Shown: positions 39,111-48,217, counted from the stretch's first letter. The stretch is DNA of 64,000 bases from Acidimicrobiales bacterium (GCA_020629635.1 JAHDCX010000013.1:85009-149008), one strand, 5' to 3'. The notes: a model not told the origin generated them from the sequence alone. A program made the numbers and translations.

Positions 39111-40186
39111 GACAGTTCCCGGGTCGAGGGGCGGTACCCGCGGGCGAGCAGTCCACCCCGAAGAATATCGGCATGGTCACGGCCGACCAGCAGGACAAGC
39201 ACGCCGGTGGGACCTTCTGCCGAGTGGGCGATTTCGAGGTCGTAGATGTTCACGTCGAGTTCGGCGGCAAGGCCGGTGACTGCGGCGAGTTCGCCTTGTT
39301 GATCTTTCACCCGAACCCGCACCTCAGACAGATGATCCGGAAGCGCCGATGCGGTCGGGAGGTTGGCCCGGGCGTCCCGGGCTGACTGCAGCCGAGCATG
39401 GATTTCTGTGTCGGCATGGCGCTCGATCGCGCCACGGACCTTGCCGAGCTCGTCGATCACCTGATCGAGTGCGTCGAGGATCGCCGCATCGTTCTGGATG
39501 CAGATCGACGGCCAGATCGCAGGAGAACCCGACGCAATCCGCGTCATGTCACGAAATCCGCCGGCCGCCAAACGGAGCATCGCAAGGTGCTCGTCGGACC
39601 GCTCCCCCGCGATGTTCATGAGCGTCGCGGCCACCAGATGGGGAACGTGCGAAACCATCGCCACCATCCGATCGTGTGCCGCCGGCGACAACGTGACCGG
39701 ATCCGCGCCAAGCGAACTCACGAGTTCGTGTGCCACCGCGAACGACTCATCAGACGTCGACGCTGCGGGCGTGATGACCCACGACGCACCCCGAAAGAGT
39801 TCGGCTCGTGCGCCACTCAGCCCGGATTGTTCCGAACCGGCCATCGGGTGTGTCGGCACGAAACGGGGGTCCTGCACGGTCGACGCGATCTGAGCCTTGA
39901 CCGAGCCGGTGTCGATGACCACGCCGTCGGTCTCTGTCAGCGCCCGTTGAACAGCATCCACGATGTGGTCCGCGGGCGTGGCGACGATCGTGAGGACCGA
40001 GTCACGCTCGGCACCGCACCGAGTGATCACGCCTCGATCTCGAGCCGACGCGACGATGTCGGGATCGACATCGTCGCCCCAGACGTCGTATCCCAGCTCT
40101 CGAAGGGCAAGTGCGATCGAGCCACCGATCAGGCCGAGCCCGATCACTCCCACGGTCGGGCGCCCGGCGCCCCCAGCACTCGACAT
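39107..40186 (-). CDS. tyrA: prephenate dehydrogenase with ACT domain
   Basis: A 359-residue protein. The Rossmann motif VGVIGLGLIGGSIALAL is at about 12-28; VIDTGSVKAQI, FVPTHPMAGSEQSGLSGA and AAHDRMVAMVSHVPHLVA are prephenate dehydrogenase blocks. An ACT regulatory domain (about 285-359, VRVRVKDQQGELAAVTGLA) probably binds tyrosine for feedback control. It converts prephenate to 4-hydroxyphenylpyruvate. ATG 40186 has TAGGCT 8 bases upstream. The stop overlaps the aroA-cmk start as ATGA, so tyrosine-branch, shikimate and CMP kinase functions share one mRNA. Confidence 0.93.
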   Translation of the reverse strand: MSSAGGAGRPTVGVIGLGLIGGSIALALRELGYDVWGDDVDPDIVASARDRGVITRCGAERDSVLTIVATPADHIVDAVQRALTETDGVVIDTGSVKAQIASTVQDPRFVPTHPMAGSEQSGLSGARAELFRGASWVITPAASTSDESFAVAHELVSSLGADPVTLSPAAHDRMVAMVSHVPHLVAATLMNIAGERSDEHLAMLRLAAGGFRDMTRIASGSPAIWPSICIQNDAAILDALDQVIDELGKVRGAIERHADTEIHARLQSARDARANLPTASALPDHLSEVRVRVKDQQGELAAVTGLAAELDVNIYDLEIAHSAEGPTGVLVLLVGRDHADILRGGLLARGYRPSTRELS

Positions 40187-40194
40187 CGGCGACG

Positions 40195-40200
40195 AGCCTA
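40195..40200 (-). promoter_or_regulatory. candidate -10 hexamer (TAGGCT) upstream of tyrA
   Basis: TAGGCT on the minus strand ends 8 bases before the ATG at 40186, overlapping the end of rluB. It would let tyrA-aroA-cmk-plsC be transcribed apart from the scp genes. Confidence 0.42.
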
Positions 40201-40923
40201 GCGATCCGGGGTTGCGCTGCGTTCGAGCTGATCAAGCTCCGCCGGATCGAGGTCTCGCCACTCCCCTGGGGCGAGCTGACGGTCAGTAAACGACCCGATC
40301 CGGACTCGTACCAGCCGCGTGACGGGATGTCCGATCGCATCGCACATTCGCCGAACCTGCCGGTTGCGTCCCTCATGAATCGTGATGCGAAGCAGACCCG
40401 GCGAAGGTGACGAAACTTTCGCCGGCGCCGTCATCCCATCGTCGAGTTCGATGCCGTCGCGCAGTGACCGAACCGCGAGGCGGGACGGATTTCCGTCCAC
40501 GGATGCGAGATACTCCTTTTCGACGCCGTGGCTCGGATGCGTCAACCGATGGGCCAGGGCGCCGTCATTCGTCAACAGAATCAAGCCTTCGGTGTCTGCG
40601 TCCAACCGACCCACCGGGTAGAGCCGCTCCGCGACGTCCACGAGATCGACGACCGTTTGACGCCCATGAGTGTCTTGGGCGGTCGAGATCACGCCAACCG
40701 GCTTGTTGAGCACGACCGTTCGCCGGGTCGGATCGATGTGGGCGATCACGCCGTCGACGCGGACGACGTCAGATTCTGGGTCGACCCGTCGGCCGAGTTC
40801 CGCAACCTCGTCGTTGACGGTCACCCGCCCGTCAGCGATCAAGTCCTCGCAAACTCGACGTGATCCGACACCCGCATGGGCGAGAACCTTCTGGAGGCGT
40901 TGCCCGGCCGGAAGATCCGTCAT
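40198..40923 (-). CDS. rluB: 23S rRNA pseudouridine synthase (RluB-like)
   Basis: A 241-residue RsuA/RluB-family enzyme. An S4 RNA-binding domain occupies about 8-60 (RLQKVLAHAGVGSRRVCEDL), and the catalytic Asp is in GRLDADTEGLILLTND near residue 107. EGRNRQVRRMCDAIGHPV is the family's C-terminal block. It isomerises uridine in rRNA, probably position 2605 of 23S rRNA. It follows scpB after 3 bases, an arrangement common in Gram-positive bacteria and mycobacteria. Confidence 0.92.
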   Translation of the reverse strand: MTDLPAGQRLQKVLAHAGVGSRRVCEDLIADGRVTVNDEVAELGRRVDPESDVVRVDGVIAHIDPTRRTVVLNKPVGVISTAQDTHGRQTVVDLVDVAERLYPVGRLDADTEGLILLTNDGALAHRLTHPSHGVEKEYLASVDGNPSRLAVRSLRDGIELDDGMTAPAKVSSPSPGLLRITIHEGRNRQVRRMCDAIGHPVTRLVRVRIGSFTDRQLAPGEWRDLDPAELDQLERSATPDR

Positions 40924-40926
40924 TGG

Positions 40927-41646
40927 TCAGTCGCGGAGGTCGATGACGTCGTCGTCGGGCCTCTCGGGCGCCGACTCGACGACATCTGTGGGCTGCTCAT
41001 CGACCAGCGTCGACTCCACTTCTTCGCTCGCGGAGGAAGGCTCGTCGTCGGCATCAAATCGGAGTCCTCGCTCGAGCGCCTCGACGACGTCGGCCTCGGG
41101 GACAAAGTCACCCAGATCCGGGAGATCGGCGACCGAGTCCAACCCCATCCGCTCGAGGAAGAGCGGCGTGGTCCCGTAGAGGACCGCCTGGCCGGGGCCG
41201 GGGTCACGCGAGATTTCGGCGATGTAGCCGCGCTGATCGAGCGTGCGAACGACGGCGTCGACCGAGACGCCGCGGATCGACGCAATCTGTGCGCGAGAGA
41301 TTGGTTGCTTGTAGGCCACGATGGCGAGCGTCTCGAGCGCAGCCGCGCTCAGCCTGGTCGCCTGGCCCTCCAGCACGAAGCGCTCGACGTAAGCGGCCTG
41401 ATCGACGTGGCTCTGATACCGGTAGCCGCCCGCAACCCGCGAAAGGATGAAGCCTCGCCCTTCAGCCTCATAGGCCTTCGCCAGGTCGGAGCAGGCGAGC
41501 TCGACGTCCTCGACCGATGCGTCGACGAGCTGGGCAAGCAACCGGGGTTCGACCGGGCTCTCCGCCACCATCAACACGGCTTCGATCGCCGGAGCGAGTC
41601 CGTGTCGCGGCGCGACGCCAACGGTCGAGTCGGTCAAATCACTCAT
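40927..41646 (-). CDS. scpB: segregation and condensation protein B
   Basis: A 239-residue ScpB with two winged-helix domains (about 15-180): AIEAVLMVAESPVEPRLLAQ, EGRGFILSRVAGGYRYQSH, AALETLAIVAYKQPISRAQI, RGVSVDAVVRTLDQRGYI and GRPGQA-type end replaced by PGPGQAVLYGTTPLFLERMG. The C-terminal 50 residues are an acidic tail. With ScpA it binds the SMC ATPase in chromosome condensation. It starts 6 bases after scpA; the smc gene is not in the window. Confidence 0.93.
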   Translation of the reverse strand: MSDLTDSTVGVAPRHGLAPAIEAVLMVAESPVEPRLLAQLVDASVEDVELACSDLAKAYEAEGRGFILSRVAGGYRYQSHVDQAAYVERFVLEGQATRLSAAALETLAIVAYKQPISRAQIASIRGVSVDAVVRTLDQRGYIAEISRDPGPGQAVLYGTTPLFLERMGLDSVADLPDLGDFVPEADVVEALERGLRFDADDEPSSASEEVESTLVDEQPTDVVESAPERPDDDVIDLRD

Positions 41647-41652
41647 GGGAGG

Positions 41653-42447
41653 TCATCCTTCGTAGTCGTCGATCGAGATCGACGCGAGCGCTTCGGCGGG
41701 GTCTCCGCCTACCCACTCGATCTCGATGTCGCCGAACGCACGGACCTGGTGCACGTCGACAATCCCTTGCTTGAAGAGCTCAAGAACGGCCAAAAACCGG
41801 ACCACGACATCGATCCGATCGACCAGGCCCGAGGTGAGGCGGCGAAAGTTCACCCGGCCCGCTCCCGGAAGCTCGTCCGCCATCTCCCGAATTGCATCGT
41901 CGACCGACGCGGTGATCGGACTGACGTGATAGAGATCGACCGACGGGGTCGACTTCGGCGTCATCGCTCGAATGAACGCGGCGCGCAGGTCGTCGGCATC
42001 GATCCCGGCCAGCAGGTCCGGCGCGACGCCCAAGAACTGCTCTTCCACACCGGCGCGGCGTGCGTAGGTGCGGGCAGCGCCGTCGTGGAGCTCTCGCAGA
42101 ACCGACGCGGCGTCTTTGAACGTCTTGCACTCGAGCAGACGCGCAAGCAGAAGGTCACGCTCCTCGAACAACGCCAGCTCATCATCGAGATCGAAGGCGT
42201 CATCGTCGGGCAGGAGCCGCCGAGCCTTCAATTCGACGAGCGTGGCAGCGATCAGCAAAAACTCGGTCGCGACATCGAGATTGCAGCGTTCCATTCGCTC
42301 GATCTCGACGAGATAGGCGTCGACGATTCGGGCGAGCGAGATGTCGTAGAGCTCGACTTCCTCCGCAAGGATCAGATGCAGCAGAAGGTCAAACGGACCG
42401 TCGAACACCTCGGTGGTGACCTCGTACGACGTGGAGGTGTCGGCCAT
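41653..42447 (-). CDS. scpA: segregation and condensation protein A
   Basis: A 264-residue ScpA kleisin. N-terminal block FDGPFDLLLHLILAEEVEL, then DISLARIVDAYLVEI, ATEFLLIAATLVELKARRLL and the winged-helix C-terminus VVVRFLAVLELFKQGIVDV. It bridges SMC heads. ATG 42447 is chosen because the family N-terminus follows and TACAGT ends 7 bases upstream; the frame extends a further 75 bases but into the divergent promoter region. First gene of the scpA-scpB-rluB unit, divergent from the photolyase gene. Confidence 0.93.
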   Translation of the reverse strand: MADTSTSYEVTTEVFDGPFDLLLHLILAEEVELYDISLARIVDAYLVEIERMERCNLDVATEFLLIAATLVELKARRLLPDDDAFDLDDELALFEERDLLLARLLECKTFKDAASVLRELHDGAARTYARRAGVEEQFLGVAPDLLAGIDADDLRAAFIRAMTPKSTPSVDLYHVSPITASVDDAIREMADELPGAGRVNFRRLTSGLVDRIDVVVRFLAVLELFKQGIVDVHQVRAFGDIEIEWVGGDPAEALASISIDDYEG

Positions 42448-42454
42448 TGAGGCG

Positions 42455-42460
42455 ACTGTA
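42455..42460 (-). promoter_or_regulatory. candidate -10 hexamer (TACAGT)
   Basis: TACAGT on the minus strand ends 7 bases before the ATG at 42447 of scpA; no Shine-Dalgarno sequence is present. Confidence 0.45.
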
Positions 42461-42497
42461 CCGCTGCACGGGCTCACACTCCACAGCGGTCGACATC

Positions 42498-42503
42498 TAG
42501 CGT
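42498..42503 (+). promoter_or_regulatory. candidate -10 hexamer (TAGCGT)
   Basis: TAGCGT ends 7 bases before the GTG at 42511 of the photolyase gene; pairs with 42455-42460 in a divergent near-leaderless arrangement. Confidence 0.45.
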
Positions 42504-42510
42504 CATCATC

Positions 42511-43878
42511 GTGCCCGCACATTCACTGATGTGGTTCCGCCACGACCTCCGCCTCGAGGACAACCCTGCGTGGTCCCGTGCGACTCAGGCCGACACGGTC
42601 GAGCCGGTCGTCGTCGTCGAGGACACATTGCTCGATGCTGCGGGCCCACATCGCAGAACCCGCTACTTGGATGCCGTTGTCGACCTCCAAGACACGCTTC
42701 GGGCCAACGGCGCCGATCTGACGATCCTCGATGGGCCGGCGCAGATTGCGATCCCACGAATCGCCGCGAACGCGGACTCCATCCACGTCAACGAGGCGGT
42801 CGGCCCCTGGGGGCGTCGCCGAGACGCCGAAGTTTCCGCAGCCGTGGCCAAGCCTCTGACGTCGGAGTGGGGGACGCTCGTCGCCGAACCCGGCACCGTC
42901 CTCACCGGAAAGGGGACCCTCTCGCGGGTGTTCACGGCGTTCTGGAAGGTCTGGGTGCGGACGCCTCCCCCGCCCCTTCCCGAAGCCGGCTCAGCCGAAG
43001 CGGTCTCGGGTGGTGCGGGGATTGGGTCCAGAGCGGCCGAACTCGTCGAACAACATCGCCGTCAACGATCAACCATCGCGTCCGCACACGACCGCCTGGC
43101 CAGCTGGCTCGACCACGTCGACCGCTACGACGACGACCGTGACCGACCCGCCATCGACGGAACCTCCCAGCTGTCGGCCGATCTTCGGCTGGGCACGATC
43201 TCGCCGCGCCGAGTGCTCGACGTCGTCGGAACCTCGACCCCGGGGCGAGATGGCTTTGTCCGCCAGCTCGCCTGGCGCGACTGGTACGCCCATCTCCTCT
43301 TGGAGATGCCGCACATGCTGTCCTCCGCGATTCGACCCGAGTACGACGCCATCGAATGGCTCGACGACCCGGAGGGGTTGGAAGCGTGGAAATCCGGACA
43401 GACGGGCTACCCGATCGTCGACGCCGGGATGCGCCAGCTTGCACAGACGGGCTGGATGCACAATCGAGTACGGATGATCACCGCCTCGTTCCTCGTCAAG
43501 GACCTCCTGATCGACTGGAGGCTTGGCGAGCGGTGGTTCCGCAGCCTCTTGATCGATGCGGAGCCGAGCCAGAATGCGGGAAACTGGCAGTGGGTCGCCG
43601 GTACAGGAACGGACGCCGCTCCGTACTTCCGGATCTTCAACCCCGTGTCGCAGAGTCGAAGGTTCGATCCCTCGGGCACCTACATCCGTCGTTGGGTCCC
43701 CGAACTGTCCGCCCTCGCCGACCGCGACATCCATGCCCCGTGGGAGACAGCCCCGCTCGACCTGGCGAGCGCCGGCGTCATTCTCGGAGACACCTACCCT
43801 GCTCCGCTGGTGGATCATGCGAGCGCACGAGCACGAACGCTCGAGGCCTACGCCCGAGCGGTGAAGCCTTCGACGTGA
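42511..43878 (+). CDS. phr: deoxyribodipyrimidine photolyase
   Basis: A 455-residue cryptochrome/photolyase. The N-terminal Rossmann-like antenna domain starts LMWFRHDLRLEDNPAW. The FAD domain has TSQLSADLRLGTISPR, QTGYPIVDAGMRQLAQTGWM, NRVRMITASFLVKDLL and NAGNWQWVAGTGTDAAPYFR. The Trp residues of the electron-transfer chain and the Asn/Asp near FAD fit class I CPD photolyases. It repairs pyrimidine dimers with light. GTG 42511 is the start. The stop lies 3 bases from the stop of the convergent transglutaminase-like gene. Confidence 0.92.
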   Translation: MPAHSLMWFRHDLRLEDNPAWSRATQADTVEPVVVVEDTLLDAAGPHRRTRYLDAVVDLQDTLRANGADLTILDGPAQIAIPRIAANADSIHVNEAVGPWGRRRDAEVSAAVAKPLTSEWGTLVAEPGTVLTGKGTLSRVFTAFWKVWVRTPPPPLPEAGSAEAVSGGAGIGSRAAELVEQHRRQRSTIASAHDRLASWLDHVDRYDDDRDRPAIDGTSQLSADLRLGTISPRRVLDVVGTSTPGRDGFVRQLAWRDWYAHLLLEMPHMLSSAIRPEYDAIEWLDDPEGLEAWKSGQTGYPIVDAGMRQLAQTGWMHNRVRMITASFLVKDLLIDWRLGERWFRSLLIDAEPSQNAGNWQWVAGTGTDAAPYFRIFNPVSQSRRFDPSGTYIRRWVPELSALADRDIHAPWETAPLDLASAGVILGDTYPAPLVDHASARARTLEAYARAVKPST

Positions 43879-43881
43879 TTC

Positions 43882-46080
43882 TCAGACGCTCTCGAGCAGC
43901 GGACGTGGATCAACTCGAGCTTTGGCGGTCTGGACCCGCCCTCGGCTCTCGTTGAGTTGACGATCGAAGAGATCGAACTCGTCCCAGACGATGTCGGCAG
44001 TCTCGGTGGTGGGAGGCCTCGAGGCGTAGATCGTCGAGGTCACATGGGGTGCGAGGGCGGAGAGCGACGACGCCGCGTGGACCCCGAGATCTCGACGACC
44101 TGCGGCGACGATCTCCTTCACGGTCATGTCCGGACGGATGTCGACACCGGCTTCGACCAGGCGGTCCTTGCTCTCCTGCCATCCCGCCAGGACACGGGCG
44201 GTTGGATCCTCCAGGTTCTCCCGATATCGACGTCGGATCAGCTTGATCACGAACACCATGAGCAGCAGCATGATCGGGAACAGCACCAAGAAGAGCCCGG
44301 ACACGACGAGGACCCGCACGGTAGCCCCCACTGCCTCGTCGATTTCGTCCACCTCGTCGTCTTCCGTGGGATCGGATTCACGCGGCGTCGGACCCTCGGT
44401 CACTGCCTGCCCCTCGGGAATCTGGGTGGCATCGTCGTCTCCGCTACTGCCGCCCTCACCTGAGGTCGGTGGGACCGGATCGAACGGCACCCAACCGATT
44501 CCCTCGAAACGAACCTCCGGCCACGCGTCGTACTGGGCAGACCCGATCGTGTCAAGGAAGATCGTCGTGCCGTCCTCTGTCGGCTGGACGATTCGATAGC
44601 CGACCATGATTCGCGTCGGATAGCCCTGGCGTCGCGCAGCGACCGCAAACGCACTCACAAACTGGTCTCGGTAGCCCTGATTCTCGGACAGGAACTCTTC
44701 GAGCCGACCGATGGACGTTCCTGACGGCGAGTCGAGCACCAGGGTGAGCTGCTCTCGAAGGGTCTCTTCGAGCAGCAACAGCCGGTCGTAGTCCGTCTCG
44801 CCGGCGGCCATCACTTCGGCGAGCGTGATCAGTGGCGAGCCGTCGGGGATGTTCGGAAGATCCAGGTAGCGAGAGTCTCGAAGATCGGGGACAGCGGATC
44901 GGAGTTGCTCGGTTTCCGGCACGGCGACACGAGACACGACCTCGTAGTCGATCTCGCCACCCGATCGATTCAGCAGCGTGCCCGAAACGTCGTCGAACCA
45001 CAGGTCGTCGCCGTCGACGCGGATCGGCCGAACCCCGGCAGGCGCCCAGGGGAAGTCGGTCGAGACGAGTTCGATTCGTTGCCGAATCTCGAGCGAGTCA
45101 ACGGTGATCGGATCTTCTTCGGCCAAATCTGCCGACGTCGACTGGTAGGTCGCATCGGTCGTCCAATTCGCCCCGTTGAAGGTTTCGAGCGCCACGAGTC
45201 CGACGCGGTCGAAGAACGCTGCAGACTGCTCGACAGGAAGTTCGAGCAGGAAGGCTCGCTCTGCGGCCTCCCGTTGAGCCTTCAGCTCCGCGAGCGGGTT
45301 GACCGCTGCGGTCGACTGGACTTCCTCGACCCGGAGTTGACGGGGGTCGAAGGGTTCGTCGGGGCCTCCCGGCAGTGCGCCGGCAGCCAATGGCGCCAGA
45401 AGCCCCAGAGCGACGAGGATCGGGCTGCCAGCGATCAGCCGCTCGGTCAACATCCGCTCGCCAACGAACTCGGTGACTCGTTCGTCGTTGACTTCGGGCC
45501 CGTCGTTGCGCGGAACCGCCCGTACCAACGAGAGCAACATCGCTGCGGCGACAAGCGCAGCGATCAACACGTACGCAGCCACACCGTTCGGTGCCGCGAG
45601 CGGGAGCGACAGTCCAGCGAAGAGCACCGATGGAATGACGGGCCCAACCGCGAAGTCCCGGTGCCGGAGGACGCTGCCCGTGATCGACCCGGCCAGCCAT
45701 CCGAGGACGGTGACGAAGCCAAGTGGTTCTGCGAGCCCGGTATCGATGGGAAGCGTTGCCGCGAGTGCGTTCCGCCACCCGTCGAGGGTTGCGCCGCGGA
45801 GCGCGCCGGACAGGTCGCCGAAGCCACCGAAGTTGGTTGCGGGCAACAACACGGTGAGGAGGAGAAACAAGAAACCGATGGCCGCGAGGACGATGGTTCG
45901 GACTGCGAGGTGGAGACCAGTTCGCGAGATCGCCCAACCGAGAATCCCGCTGAGCAGCACCGCGCCGATGACCGGGCCCACCCAACCAGGACCGGCGAAC
46001 ACGCGGCTGTAGAACAACGCTGCGACGGTCAGGAGCAGGCCAGCAGCGGAGACTTGGCCGAGGAGTACTTGTTGTCGCAT
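43882..46080 (-). CDS. transglutaminase-fold membrane protein (TgpA-like), catalytic residues apparently lost
   Basis: A 732-residue membrane protein. Six or seven helices lie in the first 240 residues, then a large extracytoplasmic part with a transglutaminase-like domain (about 450-540), an acidic linker, another helix (about 583-610) and a cytoplasmic tail with a DUF4129-like Arg-rich segment. The TgpA order is conserved, but the position of the catalytic Cys (in GYCxQF of active relatives) is Arg 471 in GYRDQFVSAFAVAAR, and the His of HAWPEV is Asp 518 in YDAWPEVRFEGIGW; Asp 534 in WVPFDP remains. GGAGAGGG precedes ATG 46080. Last gene of the MoxR-DUF58 unit. Confidence 0.85.
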   Translation of the reverse strand: MRQQVLLGQVSAAGLLLTVAALFYSRVFAGPGWVGPVIGAVLLSGILGWAISRTGLHLAVRTIVLAAIGFLFLLLTVLLPATNFGGFGDLSGALRGATLDGWRNALAATLPIDTGLAEPLGFVTVLGWLAGSITGSVLRHRDFAVGPVIPSVLFAGLSLPLAAPNGVAAYVLIAALVAAAMLLSLVRAVPRNDGPEVNDERVTEFVGERMLTERLIAGSPILVALGLLAPLAAGALPGGPDEPFDPRQLRVEEVQSTAAVNPLAELKAQREAAERAFLLELPVEQSAAFFDRVGLVALETFNGANWTTDATYQSTSADLAEEDPITVDSLEIRQRIELVSTDFPWAPAGVRPIRVDGDDLWFDDVSGTLLNRSGGEIDYEVVSRVAVPETEQLRSAVPDLRDSRYLDLPNIPDGSPLITLAEVMAAGETDYDRLLLLEETLREQLTLVLDSPSGTSIGRLEEFLSENQGYRDQFVSAFAVAARRQGYPTRIMVGYRIVQPTEDGTTIFLDTIGSAQYDAWPEVRFEGIGWVPFDPVPPTSGEGGSSGDDDATQIPEGQAVTEGPTPRESDPTEDDEVDEIDEAVGATVRVLVVSGLFLVLFPIMLLLMVFVIKLIRRRYRENLEDPTARVLAGWQESKDRLVEAGVDIRPDMTVKEIVAAGRRDLGVHAASSLSALAPHVTSTIYASRPPTTETADIVWDEFDLFDRQLNESRGRVQTAKARVDPRPLLESV

Positions 46081-46089
46081 CGCCCTCTC

Positions 46090-47223
46090 CTACCTCGTCG
46101 TCCGGTTCCAGGCTCGGGCGAACTCTTCGCTCGATGACGCGGTGAGTAGTATCCCATCTGCAATTCCGCGCTCCCAGTCGTCGCGGCCAGCGACAAACTG
46201 GCCAACGGTGATGACGTCGAAGCGATTCCGGAATCGATTGAGAAAGCCCAGTTCTTCTGCCGAGGTGGCACCCGTCAGCAGCGTGAGTGAGACCCCGCCC
46301 AGGTCAGCCATGAGCTCGTCGAAAACCCCATCGAGTGACCCACCGAGGCTCAACCCGACCTGTGCGAGGCGATCCATGATGGTCGCAGCCGGCATCATCT
46401 GGTTGAGCTCGAGTCCCTCGGTGGTGATCAATCGGAAGTCGAAGTTTCGCGAAACCGACGCCGCAGCGAGCGACGCGGCGGCGCGAACGGCATCTTCGAA
46501 GCCGTCCGCGGTGTGCACGGTTGCCCTCGTGTCGAGCACGACCAGCGAGCGCGGCTGATGACTGTCGATGTTGTGACGAACCATCAGCTTGTTCGAGCGG
46601 GCCGAGGATCGCCAGTGAATCAGCCGAAGATCATCGCCTCGGACGTATTCGCGAAGGCTGTGGAAGGTCACTCCGCCGTCGAGCGCCTCGCCCGAGTCCG
46701 GGCCGTCGAGGTCGCGCGCCAGTCCGGATGGGAAGGGCTCGACTTCGTGGATCACCGGATGCACATACAGCGTCGCCAAGCCCTCATCGGGCTCTCCCGA
46801 GCGCATGAGACCGAACGGGTCGGCGCGGGTGACGTCGAGCGGACCAACGCGAAAGACCCCACGACGGTCCGTCGGAAGGTCGGTCGAGATCACCACGGAC
46901 TCGCCGGGTTCGAGCGACGGCAGGTCGATCGCCAGACGCGTCTGTCCGAACGCCTCGAGGGCCACCCCTCCCGAGGTCCGACGACGTCCCTGGTTCGTGA
47001 TCGTGAGATTCGATCGGGCTTCACGGCCGGACCGCACTCGCTCAGGCTTGACGACACGAGTCGCCGAAACCCGTGGGCGGCGAACGATCCACAGGCGAGC
47101 GATGACCACGGCAATCAGGAACGCGATGCCGAGTGCGCTCAGCGTCTGGTAGCCGAGCGCGACGCCAACGAACAGGGCCAGCGCCCCGATCGCAAGGAAC
47201 GTCTTTCCGCTTGTGGTCAGCAC
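46090..47223 (-). CDS. DUF58 (von Willebrand A-like) membrane protein
   Basis: A 377-residue protein with two N-terminal helices (FLAIGALALFVGVALGYQ, ALGIAFLIAVVIARLWIV) and a DUF58 domain. The family block is seen as LRLIHWRSSARSNKLMVR, followed by a vWA-like fold with VVLDTR where the metal-binding DxSxS is degenerate. It is usually encoded with a MoxR ATPase and a transglutaminase-like protein, as here. GTG 47223 lies 4 bases after the MoxR stop; the next gene starts 9 bases after its stop. Confidence 0.88.
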   Translation of the reverse strand: MLTTSGKTFLAIGALALFVGVALGYQTLSALGIAFLIAVVIARLWIVRRPRVSATRVVKPERVRSGREARSNLTITNQGRRRTSGGVALEAFGQTRLAIDLPSLEPGESVVISTDLPTDRRGVFRVGPLDVTRADPFGLMRSGEPDEGLATLYVHPVIHEVEPFPSGLARDLDGPDSGEALDGGVTFHSLREYVRGDDLRLIHWRSSARSNKLMVRHNIDSHQPRSLVVLDTRATVHTADGFEDAVRAAASLAAASVSRNFDFRLITTEGLELNQMMPAATIMDRLAQVGLSLGGSLDGVFDELMADLGGVSLTLLTGATSAEELGFLNRFRNRFDVITVGQFVAGRDDWERGIADGILLTASSSEEFARAWNRTTR

Positions 47224-47227
47224 AGGT

Positions 47228-48217
47228 TCAGCGCTCGACCCGCTCTTTGGGGGTCGGGATCTCTTGGAGCACGGCCCGCAGGAGCTCGATGGCGTCGATG
47301 CCCTCGAACTCCGCCTCCGGCTTGAGCAGCATCCGGTGCGCCAAGACCGACTCGGTGAGATCCTTCACGTCGTCTGCCGTGACGAACGGGCGACCATTGG
47401 CTGCAGCGAGCGCTCGTGCCGTGCGGCCGAGGGCGATCGACCCGCGCGGCGACACCCCGATCCGAAGCTCGGGCAACTCTCGGGTGGCCCGCACGACCGA
47501 GACGATGTACTGGCGGACCGCGGGCGAGATGTAGACGACGTCGGCAACGCGGGCCATCTGTCGGACCTCTTCGGTCGACAACACGGGCTCAACGTCGACC
47601 CGTGTCCGGCCGGCTGGCGCCGAGTCGATGATGTCGATCTCGGCGACGGCGCTCGGATACCCCAGCGCCACTCGCATCATGAAGCGGTCGATCTGGGCTT
47701 CAGGCAGCGCATAGGTGCCGTCGTGTTCGATCGGATTCTGGGTGGCGACGACCAGGAACGGATTCGGGACCGGTCGCGGCACGCCGTCGACGGTGACCTG
47801 GTATTCCTCCATCACCTCGAGGAGGGCAGACTGGGTCTTGGGCGACGCACGGTTGATCTCGTCAGCCAGCACGACGTTCGCGAACACGGCTCCGGGATGG
47901 AACTCGAACTCGCTGTTGGACTGATTGAAGATCTGTACGCCGGTGACGTCGGTGGGCAACAGGTCGGGGGTGAACTGAATACGTGTCAGAGTCCCGTCGA
48001 CCGACTCGGCGAGGGCACGTGCGAGCGATGTCTTGCCGACGCCCGGCACGTCCTCGATGAGGAGGTGGCCTTGTGCAAGCATGCACAGAAAGGCGATTCG
48101 AATCTCTCTCGTCTTGCCGTGAATCACCCGCTCCACGTTGTTGACGAGCTGCTGGAAGCGGTCGGCGTAGGTTCGAACCTCGAGTTCGAGGTCGTCGACG
48201 GCATTGGTGGTGGTCAC
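47228..48217 (-). CDS. moxR: MoxR-family AAA+ ATPase
   Basis: A 329-residue AAA+ ATPase: Walker A EDVPGVGKTSLARAL, FTPDLLPTDVTG, Walker B VVLADEINRASPKTQSALLE, sensor 1 VVATQNPIEHDGTY, and the C-terminal lid with SPRGSIALGRTARALAA. MoxR proteins act as chaperone-like factors on vWA-domain partners, here probably the DUF58 protein downstream. GTG 48217 has GGAG 8 bases upstream. First gene of the operon. The 151-base gap to tlyA holds divergent promoters and a small GCGCGT/ACGCGC hairpin at 48274-48289. Confidence 0.92.
   Translation of the reverse strand: MTTTNAVDDLELEVRTYADRFQQLVNNVERVIHGKTREIRIAFLCMLAQGHLLIEDVPGVGKTSLARALAESVDGTLTRIQFTPDLLPTDVTGVQIFNQSNSEFEFHPGAVFANVVLADEINRASPKTQSALLEVMEEYQVTVDGVPRPVPNPFLVVATQNPIEHDGTYALPEAQIDRFMMRVALGYPSAVAEIDIIDSAPAGRTRVDVEPVLSTEEVRQMARVADVVYISPAVRQYIVSVVRATRELPELRIGVSPRGSIALGRTARALAAANGRPFVTADDVKDLTESVLAHRMLLKPEAEFEGIDAIELLRAVLQEIPTPKERVER

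Noticed and set aside
37125..39245. A 706-codon plus-strand frame opposite aroA-cmk
   Set aside because: Antisense to an unmistakable two-domain enzyme; composition is that of a GC-driven shadow frame.
48159..48189. CGAAC-N5-GTTCG near 48168-48187 as another LexA box
   Set aside because: The spacing is 5 rather than 4 bases and the site is inside the MoxR coding region.
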